A stretch of DNA of 59,751 bases from Phycisphaerales bacterium. Lineage in GTDB: Bacteria; Planctomycetota; Phycisphaerae; Sedimentisphaerales; Anaerobacaceae. The notes beneath the pieces were generated by a model. That model ran no database searches, was not told the origin of the DNA, and saw only the letters and a list, made by a program, of their open reading frames with translations. The translations under genes and the position numbers were made by a program. Positions 8,884-15,314 of this stretch are shown piece after piece; within the stretch, counting starts at the first letter, position 1, and every line of letters begins with the position of its first letter. The stretch is from assembly GCA_020352515.1 (NCBI GenBank), contig CP070678.1, positions 3,931,003 through 3,990,753 of the forward strand, in the 5' to 3' direction.

Positions 8884-8995
8884 ATTGAGTATGACGATGG
8901 GAGCCCCCATTTTACTTTATGGGAGTTGAATTTTTGAGTTGGATTCCGACTTTTCGTGCAGAACAATGCGTCTTTGTTTTGAACCGGCGCAATAT

Positions 8996-9022
8996 AAAAG
9001 GCCGGGTCTAAGGAGCCCGGCC
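8996..9022 (-). terminator. Intrinsic terminator after the second anti-sigma-like gene
   Basis: A GGCCGGG/CCCGGCC stem followed by TTTT on the minus strand, 31 bases after the stop at 9053. It is nearly the same hairpin as at 7042 and supports duplication of the whole module. Confidence 0.75.
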
Positions 9023-9052
9023 TTTGTTGCAAGCACGCTTTTTGCGCCGAGG

Positions 9053-10402
9053 TTACTTCGGCAGGTCCTCCGGCGCCACATCCTTTACGCTCAGATCGCC
9101 GTAGACGACGCGGTAAGTCGCCGAGTCCTTCGGCCGATACCAGAAGATGGGCTTATCGGCCCGGCCGTACTTGACGTCCTTTCCGGCGTAGTGCCAGTCG
9201 CTATCGGCGTCCAACTGCGCCGGGAACATCAGTCCTCGCGTGGCTGTTGTGAATTTCTGGAGCTGCTCGTCCGAAGGACCGACGCCCCCTTGCTCTTTCC
9301 TCATTTTCGGCAGAAGCCTGCCCAGATCTTCGGCCAGTCTCCTCACGTTCAGGGCAGCCGGATACTGTCCTTTGGTAAACTCGGTCCAGATGCGCAGGCC
9401 TTCGACGAAATCCGCTTCGGTCGGCTGGCTGGTGTCCATCGTCATAGTCTGCAGGGTGTATCCTTCCGGGGGCTCGGTGCTGAACAGCTCTTCGTCGAGA
9501 TCGACATTGAATTCGATATCGGTCATAACCACGGTTCCCCCGGCGCCGACTATTGCCGGTATGGAGAACTCTACCCGCACGGGCAGCAGGCTCTTGTGAT
9601 GCGCCCAGACGGTCATCTCTCTCTTCGGATGTGTCACCCGGTAGCAGAACGTGGTGACGCCGTCGAGCTGCTTTTTGCCAAGATACTTCACCGATTCGTC
9701 CTGGTCCTCCCGGGCCCTGCGAATGAAGTCGCGTATCTCTGCAAAAAGGTTAATCTCTTTCATGTTGGCGGTCTGCGGGCGATTCTGCATCTCCAGCACA
9801 ACCGCCTTATTCTCGTGGGGCGTCAGTACCAGGAGCTTTCCTTTTTCATAGTCCGAGATATGGACGGATTCGCCCGGCATCTGGTCGAATTTGAACGTCA
9901 TGCGCATGCGTCCCGGATGCATGAACATGCCTTCGATGGCGCCTTTGGGCGCCAGGCCGTCGGCCTCTACGATCATTTTGAATATCGCGGTCCGGGCCTT
10001 GAGCAGGGGTTCAACGATCTTGGCGAATGCGGGCGGTGGGCTGAAGAACGGCCCGACGAGAACGAATGCGGCGACGACGATGATCGCCGCGGCGGCGAGT
10101 TTGCTAATTGGACTTTTCGTTATCAATCTCCTTAACGCGAGGCCCTTGCCCGCCTTCTCGGCGGCGCGCAGCCTCCGTTTCTGCTCCCGAATGATGCCGT
10201 TCATAACCTTCTCTTCGAGGTCGCTGCGGCCCACAGCATCGCCGTTGGCGGCCAGGCGCTGCTGCAAACCTTCGAGCTGCTCGATTTCTTCGCGGCATCG
10301 CCGGCAATCCTTGAGGTGCTGCTCGATTGCTTGCTTCTCAGATGCTTCGAGGAGACCCTCAACATACCCAACCAAAAGTTCTTTGCATTCTGCGCAGTTC
10401 AT
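9053..10402 (-). CDS. Zinc-finger anti-sigma factor with LolA-like periplasmic domain
   Basis: A 449-residue protein. The N-terminus is a putative zinc-finger anti-sigma (HC2/ZAS) domain with Cys3, Cys6, and His29-x3-Cys33-x2-Cys36. A cytoplasmic linker, one membrane helix (about 100-120) and a large LolA/DUF2092-like outer domain follow. ZAS domains bind ECF sigma factors and hold them inactive. The gene starts inside a TAATG overlap with the sigma gene at 10402-10947, which fits co-translation and pairing. Its C-terminal 50 residues match the protein at 7098 at 45 positions, so both may sense a similar envelope signal. Confidence 0.82.
   Translation of the reverse strand: MNCAECKELLVGYVEGLLEASEKQAIEQHLKDCRRCREEIEQLEGLQQRLAANGDAVGRSDLEEKVMNGIIREQKRRLRAAEKAGKGLALRRLITKSPISKLAAAAIIVVAAFVLVGPFFSPPPAFAKIVEPLLKARTAIFKMIVEADGLAPKGAIEGMFMHPGRMRMTFKFDQMPGESVHISDYEKGKLLVLTPHENKAVVLEMQNRPQTANMKEINLFAEIRDFIRRAREDQDESVKYLGKKQLDGVTTFCYRVTHPKREMTVWAHHKSLLPVRVEFSIPAIVGAGGTVVMTDIEFNVDLDEELFSTEPPEGYTLQTMTMDTSQPTEADFVEGLRIWTEFTKGQYPAALNVRRLAEDLGRLLPKMRKEQGGVGPSDEQLQKFTTATRGLMFPAQLDADSDWHYAGKDVKYGRADKPIFWYRPKDSATYRVVYGDLSVKDVAPEDLPK
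9138..9209. repeat. Near-identical 72-base patch, copy 2
   Basis: Partner of 7183-7254, with two mismatches in 72 bases. It encodes the central part of the shared C-terminal block of the two anti-sigma-like proteins. Confidence 0.8.
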
Positions 10403-10947
10403 TATTGCACCTCATTAACTTGTGTTTGCTCTTGCTTATTGAGTGTTTCCCGCAACATGGCGTACGCGCGTGATAACGTTTTGGTCACGGTTCCTATAGG
10501 CATATCCAACTGTTCTGCAATCGTGGTACAGGACTGCCGGCCGTAGTAGCGCAGCAGGATGACCTTGCGATAAGCGTCGGGCAATTCGGCGACGGCGGCT
10601 TCGAGGCCGTAATCGTGTGAGAAGTCGGGGGTATCAGCCTCGGAGGAGAAGGACCGGATCATCTCTCGCTTTATCCGCACGTGTTCCTTTCTCTGGTGCT
10701 CTTTTGCGACGTTGTCGGCGATGCCGAGCATCCAGGAGAAGAAGGACCCGGGCTTGTTGAGCTTGCCCATGTTGAAGTATGCGCGGACGAGGGTCTCCTG
10801 AGCGGCTTCTTCGGCTTTTTCGCGGTCGCCGAGCTTGCCGGCAAGGTTGGCCATCAGCACGCCTTGATAGCGTCGCACGAGGTGGCGGAAATCGTCCGGA
10901 TGGCCGTCCAGGCAGCGTTCAACGTAGTATGTGTCATTCTCAGTCAT
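10402..10947 (-). CDS. ECF-type RNA polymerase sigma factor
   Basis: A 181-residue ECF sigma factor. Region 2 includes KAEEAAQETLVRAYFNM, and region 4 ends in TTIAEQLDMPIGTVTKTLSR, a clear helix-turn-helix. It belongs to a different ECF group from the sigma factor at 8297, judging by the low similarity between them. The stop codon overlaps the start of the zinc-finger anti-sigma gene (TAATG), so the two form a regulatory pair. GAGGTG lies upstream of the ATG. An array of AGTG/CACT half-sites lies 30-60 bases upstream and may autoregulate the operon. Confidence 0.92.
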   Translation of the reverse strand: MTENDTYYVERCLDGHPDDFRHLVRRYQGVLMANLAGKLGDREKAEEAAQETLVRAYFNMGKLNKPGSFFSWMLGIADNVAKEHQRKEHVRIKREMIRSFSSEADTPDFSHDYGLEAAVAELPDAYRKVILLRYYGRQSCTTIAEQLDMPIGTVTKTLSRAYAMLRETLNKQEQTQVNEVQ

Positions 10948-10976
10948 TTCTGCACCTCTATGAATTTGTCGGACTT

Positions 10977-11007
10977 AGTGTTTTCACTATATAGTGCGGG
11001 CACCCGC
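10977..11007. promoter_or_regulatory. Alternating AGTG/CACT half-site array upstream of the second ECF sigma gene
   Basis: The stretch reads AGTG-tttt-CACT-atat-AGTG-cggg-CAC, four half-sites each separated by four bases. It includes the perfect 12-base palindrome CACTATATAGTG (10985-10996) and the next inverted repeat GCGGG-CA-CCCGC. Such spacing suggests cooperative binding of a regulator. The regulator is unknown. Confidence 0.4.
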
Positions 11008-11180
11008 AGTTTTGCGACAGAGAAAAGGAAAAAAACTTTCGGCGCCCGGGCGGCTGTTTTCGCGGCGAATCCGTCGGGCACAGGTTTTCCTGGGCCAATG
11101 CAGGCAGCGGCCTGGAGTCAGATGAGGGCCTGATCGTCTGCTGTAATTCTTGGGTGATTTATCTTTGGTGAAAAATTTTT

Positions 11181-11208
11181 TTGACATACCACATGTTGGT
11201 CGTAGAAT
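11181..11208 (+). promoter_or_regulatory. Sigma-70-type promoter for nrdR
   Basis: A perfect -35 TTGACA (11181-11186) and a -10 TAGAAT (11203-11208) are 16 bases apart. This predicts a 5' leader of about 115 bases before nrdR. Confidence 0.6.
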
Positions 11209-11332
11209 AGCGTGTTGACAAGATATAGTGCTTTCTTGACTAATTTGAAGGAGTGTATTCCGTTGATATTCAGCCGGAAGGTCGAATTGGCGGCTTTTGG
11301 AAGGCTGAGCGATTCGCGGTGCGAAAAGTGAA

Positions 11333-11824
11333 ATGAGATGTCCCTTTTGCAAGGAAGACCGTGACAGGGTAATCGATTCGCGTTCGAGCGACGGGGGCAG
11401 AGTAATCAGGCGTCGGCGTCAGTGCCTTGTTTGCAAGAGGCGTTTTACGACGTATGAAAAGATGGGTGAGGGTTTCAAGCTGTCGGTGGTTAAGAAGGAC
11501 AGCTCGCGGGTTCCGTACGACAGGGACAAGATTGTGGGCGGGCTGCAGAAGGCCTGTTATAAGAGGCCTGTTTCGGCGGAACAGATTCAGGAGATAGCCG
11601 ACAGGGTGGAGGAGGGGATATTTCGGAATTCCGAGAAGGAGATATCATCGGCGTTTATCGGTGAAAAGGTGATGGAGCAGCTTCGGCGGGTTGACAAGGT
11701 GGCGTACATCAGGTTCGCCAGTGTGTACCGTGATTTCAGTGACGCAGGGGAGCTGATCAAGGAGGTCAGCCAGGTGATCGAGGATTCGGAGACGACGGAG
11801 CAGCCGACGCTGTTCGGTGAGTAA
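11333..11824 (+). CDS. nrdR: Transcriptional repressor NrdR
   Basis: NrdR binds NrdR boxes and represses ribonucleotide reductase genes according to ATP/dATP level. The N-terminal zinc ribbon has Cys3-x2-Cys6 and Cys31-x2-Cys34, followed by the conserved RRRRQC segment. The ATP-cone domain covers about residues 45-140. Its 163 residues match the family. No ribonucleotide reductase gene is in this window. The next gene is also an ATP-cone protein, an arrangement that suggests linked nucleotide sensing. Confidence 0.95.
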   Translation: MRCPFCKEDRDRVIDSRSSDGGRVIRRRRQCLVCKRRFTTYEKMGEGFKLSVVKKDSSRVPYDRDKIVGGLQKACYKRPVSAEQIQEIADRVEEGIFRNSEKEISSAFIGEKVMEQLRRVDKVAYIRFASVYRDFSDAGELIKEVSQVIEDSETTEQPTLFGE

Positions 11825-11935
11825 CCGGAGGAAACGAGGTGGCGGACAGGAGCTATCAGCAGGAGAAGTTTTGAGCGGGCATGAGTCTTTGCAGCTTTTC
11901 ATGTAAAGGTTTTGCATGGAGGCAAAAGGGAAAAG

Positions 11936-12517
11936 ATGCAGACACAACTAAAAGTTTTGAAAGCAGACGGGAGCCTGGAGGAATACCTGCACACGAAAGT
12001 GATAGGGGTGATAAGCAACGCTCTTGGCGTGGCGGATGAGGCAGATATATGCGTGGCCGAGCAGCTTGCGGAGGTTGTGACTTACTATCTGTATCGCCGG
12101 GAGTACGGGCGTGCGGTGACCAGCAGCGAGATTCTTTCGGTGGTTCAGGCGGTTCTGTCTTCGACGGGCTATGAGGAGGCGGCAATCGGGCTGAATAAAC
12201 ATCACTTCGAGCGCAAGCTACGGCGGTCGCGAATAGAGGTGGTCCCCATAGATATTCAGGAACTCAGGGACGCCGAGGCGCTTGCGAAGCGGGAGGAGCG
12301 TAGCGACATGAGTCGATGGGACAAATCGAGGATAGTGGAGGATCTTGTGGCCAACTACGATGTCCCGCGTCAGACTGCTCGTTTGATTGCGTCGATGGTT
12401 GAGGAGAAGGTGTTCGGTCTTGGGGTTACGGTTGTTCCGGCGAGTTTGATAAAGCAGCTTGTTCTTGGTGACACGGCGGCGGTTCTTCGGGCGCAGGAGC
12501 AGCTTCAGACGACTTGA
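11936..12517 (+). CDS. Stand-alone ATP-cone domain protein
   Basis: A protein of 193 residues. The N-terminal half (about 5-95) is an ATP-cone like those of NrdR and ribonucleotide reductase: VLKADGSLEEY, a helical middle, then VTSSEILSVVQAVL. The C-terminal half (about 100-193) is helical and unrecognised, with RWDKSRIVEDLVANYDV resembling another partial cone start. There is no zinc ribbon and no reductase domain. It probably binds adenine nucleotides and may work with NrdR, which lies 111 bases upstream. I start it at the ATG at 11936, with AAAGGG upstream, rather than the in-frame TTG at 11912. Confidence 0.7.
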   Translation: MQTQLKVLKADGSLEEYLHTKVIGVISNALGVADEADICVAEQLAEVVTYYLYRREYGRAVTSSEILSVVQAVLSSTGYEEAAIGLNKHHFERKLRRSRIEVVPIDIQELRDAEALAKREERSDMSRWDKSRIVEDLVANYDVPRQTARLIASMVEEKVFGLGVTVVPASLIKQLVLGDTAAVLRAQEQLQTT

Positions 12518-12587
12518 GCTTGGCCGCCAAGAGGGTTTCGGTCGGCAAGGGGTAGAGCGGGGCACATCGTTTTGGCGTCGGGGGCGT

Positions 12588-13508
12588 CTACTTCATGTTT
12601 TCGAGCACGGCTTTGGCTCTGGTGAAGATTTCTTCGGGCGGCTCTTCGGGGGTAACATCGAGCCAGCGTACATCGCTGAAAGTTTTGAACCAAGTTCTCT
12701 GGTTTTTGGCCAGACGTCGGGTGTTTTTCTTTATGAGCTCGGTTGCGTCTTCGAGGGTTATTCGGCCGGCCAAGTGCTCGATTATTTCGGCGTAGCCGAT
12801 GGCGCTGCCTGCCTGCTTACTCAAGGGTTTTTCTTCGGCCAGCAGGGACTTGACCTCATCTACAAGTCCTTCGGCGATCATTTTTTTTGTTCTGCTGTTT
12901 ATTCGACTGGACGCATCTTCCCTTTCCCTGCGGAGGCCTATCATTTTCCATTTGTGCAGGGGTTTTTGAGCAGCAAACTGCTTCTGGAAGCTCGATATAG
13001 GCCTGCCGGTCAGACGGTAGATCTCGAGGGCCCGTATAATACGCCGCTCGTCATATGGGTCGATGCGGTCGGCGGCGACGGGGTCGATGCTGGTTAGTTC
13101 GTCATAGAGCACGTTGAGGCCTTCTGTGCGTGCCTGCGCCCTCAGATTTTGGCGTAATTGCTCATCGGCTCCCGGGCCCTGGAAGAGTCCGTACAGCAGG
13201 GCCTTAATATAGAGAGCGGTCCCACCGACGGCGACAACAGGCTTTTCTGCGGCAGTGATGCGACGTATGGCATCGAGTGCGGCGTCAAGGAAAGCCGCGA
13301 CGCTGAAGTAGTCGGAGGGTTCGACGATGTCGATCAGATGATGTGTGATGCGGCGGCGTGCCTCCTGGGAGGGCTTTGCGGTGCCGATATTCATCCGGCG
13401 ATAGACTTTCATCGAGTCGATGCTGAGGATATCAGCATTCAAGTCCCGGGCAAGGTCGAAAGCGAGGCGGGCCTTGCCGGAAGCAGTGACACCGAGGATG
13501 AGTATCAT
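12588..13508 (-). CDS. miaA: tRNA dimethylallyltransferase
   Basis: MiaA transfers a dimethylallyl group to N6 of A37 in tRNAs reading UNN codons. The family pattern is clear: P-loop near residues 6-13, then a DSMKVYRRMNIGTAKP region, HHLIDIVEPSDYFSVAAF and YDERRIIRALEIY. The P-loop reads G-V-T-A-S-G-K-A, where the final Ser/Thr that normally helps bind nucleotide and magnesium is Ala. I start at the ATG at 13508, just before the P-loop; a GTG at 13532 would add eight residues. It is convergent with the ATP-cone gene. Dimethylallyl diphosphate would come from the pathway begun by dxs nearby. Confidence 0.93.
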   Translation of the reverse strand: MILILGVTASGKARLAFDLARDLNADILSIDSMKVYRRMNIGTAKPSQEARRRITHHLIDIVEPSDYFSVAAFLDAALDAIRRITAAEKPVVAVGGTALYIKALLYGLFQGPGADEQLRQNLRAQARTEGLNVLYDELTSIDPVAADRIDPYDERRIIRALEIYRLTGRPISSFQKQFAAQKPLHKWKMIGLRREREDASSRINSRTKKMIAEGLVDEVKSLLAEEKPLSKQAGSAIGYAEIIEHLAGRITLEDATELIKKNTRRLAKNQRTWFKTFSDVRWLDVTPEEPPEEIFTRAKAVLENMK

Positions 13509-13549
13509 AGAATCATTCACAATTTGCTGCACCGGTCAGCGAAATAACG

Positions 13550-13555
13550 TATAAT
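13550..13555 (+). promoter_or_regulatory. Possible -10 element for the prenyl synthase gene
   Basis: TATAAT lies 74 bases before the prenyl synthase start. No good -35 is seen at the usual distance, so this is weak. Confidence 0.3.
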
Positions 13556-13628
13556 ACGCAAGTCTTAACGTTTAGCACAGAACGCTGCTGTCAGCAAGCT
13601 GAAGATTTGAGAACACGAGGAGCTGCTC

Positions 13629-14534
13629 ATGTCGGGTGGGAATACGACCGGGGAGGGGATCGACCGGCTGCTTGGGGAGAAGGCCCAACAGGTCAATGGC
13701 ATTCTGGAGAGGATTCTGGCGTCAGAGAGCCGGATGGATTCTGGCATCAGGGAGGCGGTTACTTATGTGTTGAGGGCGCCAGGGAAGCGGGTCCGCTCGG
13801 CTCTGGTTCTCTGGAGCTGCGAGGTTGTCAGCGGGCGGGCAAACCGGAACGCGGAGATTGCGGCGGCGGCGATCGAGATGGTGCATACTTATTCTCTGGT
13901 TCACGACGATTTGCCGGCGATGGACGACGACTACGTGCGCCGGGGGCAACCCACGTGCCACAAGGCTTTCGACGAGGCAACAGCGATTCTGACGGGGGAT
14001 GCACTTCTGACGCTGGCATTCGAGATACTATCCAAGGAGATCGACACACCTGAGATGGGGCTTCGGTTAGTTTGTCAACTGGCGGAGGATGCCGGGCCGG
14101 CTGGTATGATAGCTGGGCAGATGGCCGATTTGAGAGCTGAGAACGGGGTCTGCAACAAGGGCCTACTGGAGTATATACACACGAACAAGACGGCGAAGAT
14201 GTTTCGTTGCGCGGCGGCGATGGGGGCCATTTGTGGAGGCGCGCGTAAGGATGAGTTCGATAGCCTGTGCGAGTACGGCCTGAAGATCGGGCTCGGATTC
14301 CAGATAGCGGACGATATTCTGGACGTGAGCGCCTCAAGCCAGCAGCTCGGCAAGACAGCGGGGAAGGATTTGCGGGCAGCCAAGTGCACTTATCCGGCGG
14401 TGGCAGGAGTGGCAAGGTCGAAGGAACTGGAGAGAGAACTGGCCGAGGAGGCGGTGGAGGCGCTGGAAGTGTTCGGGGAGAGGGCAGATATCCTCAGGCA
14501 ACTTGCGAGGGCACTGCTGGAAAGGACAAAATAG
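13629..14534 (+). CDS. ispA: Farnesyl/geranylgeranyl-type polyprenyl diphosphate synthase
   Basis: A trans-isoprenyl diphosphate synthase of 301 residues that condenses isopentenyl diphosphate with allylic primers. The first aspartate-rich motif is DDLPAMDDD, followed by the RRGQPTCHKAF region. The second is DDILDVSASSQQLGKTAGKD. The two-residue insert in the first motif (DDxxxxD) is the bacterial short-chain form, so a C15-C20 product is likely. GAGGAG lies just before the ATG. With dxs downstream it forms an isoprenoid supply set, although a 780-base gap with a possible RNA gene separates them. Confidence 0.9.
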   Translation: MSGGNTTGEGIDRLLGEKAQQVNGILERILASESRMDSGIREAVTYVLRAPGKRVRSALVLWSCEVVSGRANRNAEIAAAAIEMVHTYSLVHDDLPAMDDDYVRRGQPTCHKAFDEATAILTGDALLTLAFEILSKEIDTPEMGLRLVCQLAEDAGPAGMIAGQMADLRAENGVCNKGLLEYIHTNKTAKMFRCAAAMGAICGGARKDEFDSLCEYGLKIGLGFQIADDILDVSASSQQLGKTAGKDLRAAKCTYPAVAGVARSKELERELAEEAVEALEVFGERADILRQLARALLERTK

Positions 14535-14902
14535 TCGTTTTGAGGGCCGGGTGATGAGGCGCATATCGGGGTCAAGGGTGATTATCGGCGTTATCATGCC
14601 CAAGAGAAGTCCCTTAAGATGAGCATACATCATACTGGGAGCGGGGATATTGAGGATTGGGGGCGACCCAGGTTCAGATTGATCAAGAGCGGGGCGGACA
14701 ATTCCGGGGGCGGCGGCGTTTTCTCCGGCAAAAACGGCAAGCCTTTTTCTGGCGCGCGGGGTGGATAAGCGGGTGGACTATTAAATCAAGAAAAACTGCG
14801 GCATGAGCCGATATGGTATGAGTTTCTTTCGGGTGCAGACTATGGATACAAGGAAGTCGATTCATATCTTAGGTTTCTTGGTTTACATGATATACTCTTT
14901 TG

Positions 14903-15098
14903 AGGATGGGAGAGGCCGGATAGGCGAATGTAAGCAAGAACCCAGTAAGCAGAACAGTTTCTTCAAGAGGTTCAACTCACCGATTAATATCCGGCCGCCG
15001 CCCCGACCAGTTGTCTGATTCGATAATTGTCAATTGATAAGAAACAACGTTGATTGCGAACCAACGGGCCGTCAGCATCACGCTTACGGCCTTTTTTG
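14903..15098 (+). ncRNA. Candidate structured non-coding RNA
   Basis: A possible transcript of about 195 bases runs from an extended -10 element (TGATATACT at 14888-14896; the -35 is weak) to an intrinsic terminator at 15067-15098. Inside, GGCCGGATA (14914-14922) pairs perfectly with TATCCGGCC (14988-14996), closing a 65-base loop that contains a GAAC/GTTC inner hairpin. A further AATTG-T-CAATT repeat lies downstream. I do not recognise it as 6S, SRP RNA, tmRNA or a known riboswitch. Confidence 0.35.
15067..15098 (+). terminator. Intrinsic terminator in the ispA-dxs gap
   Basis: GGCCGT pairs with ACGGCC across a 13-base loop, followed by six T. It lies 217 bases before dxs and over 500 bases after ispA, so it may belong to a separate RNA. 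Confidence 0.65.
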
Positions 15099-15314
15099 TT
15101 ATTTGGGGCACCGACGGCCCGCGTAAGGTCGTCTCTTCTCGTTCTTGGGGGTTGCCTGCGGCCGGTGGGGTCAATAAGGGCGTTTTTTTAATGGTGCTTT
15201 GTGCCGTAAGCTGCTATAGTCCAAGGAGTTAAATTCATCGATAGGCTTGGGGTTTTGCAGCAGTGGTCTGCACTTTTTGCCTAAACGTTCGTATTTTAGG
15301 GAGAAGAGTTGTTG

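Larger units (their letters stand above)
10948..11332. other. Intergenic region between the divergent sigma and nrdR genes
   Basis: This holds the half-site array at 10977-11007 on the sigma side and a sigma-70-like promoter at 11181-11208 for nrdR. A tiny ORF at 11263-11331 (TTG start, 22 codons, with GAAGGAG upstream) ends one base before the nrdR start and could be a leader peptide. The evidence for that ORF is weak. Confidence 0.5.
14535..15314. other. 780-base intergenic region before dxs
   Basis: No convincing gene. It holds a candidate structured RNA (about 14903-15098) with an extended -10 (TGATATACT, 14888-14896) and a terminator (15067-15098). About 215 bases of unassigned sequence lie between that and dxs. 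A 71-codon ORF at 14803-15018 has no ribosome site and overlaps the RNA candidate. Confidence 0.5.

Noticed and set aside
8939..10135. Long plus-strand open frame (398 codons)
   Set aside because: It lies opposite the zinc-finger anti-sigma gene, whose domains, overlap with the sigma gene and terminator are clear. The plus-strand frame has no family pattern.
11839..11874. 11-codon ORF (GTG start) with GGAGG after nrdR
   Set aside because: Too short to separate from chance, although the ribosome site is good.
14803..15018. 71-codon ORF between ispA and dxs
   Set aside because: No ribosome site, no known pattern, and it overlaps a better-supported RNA candidate.
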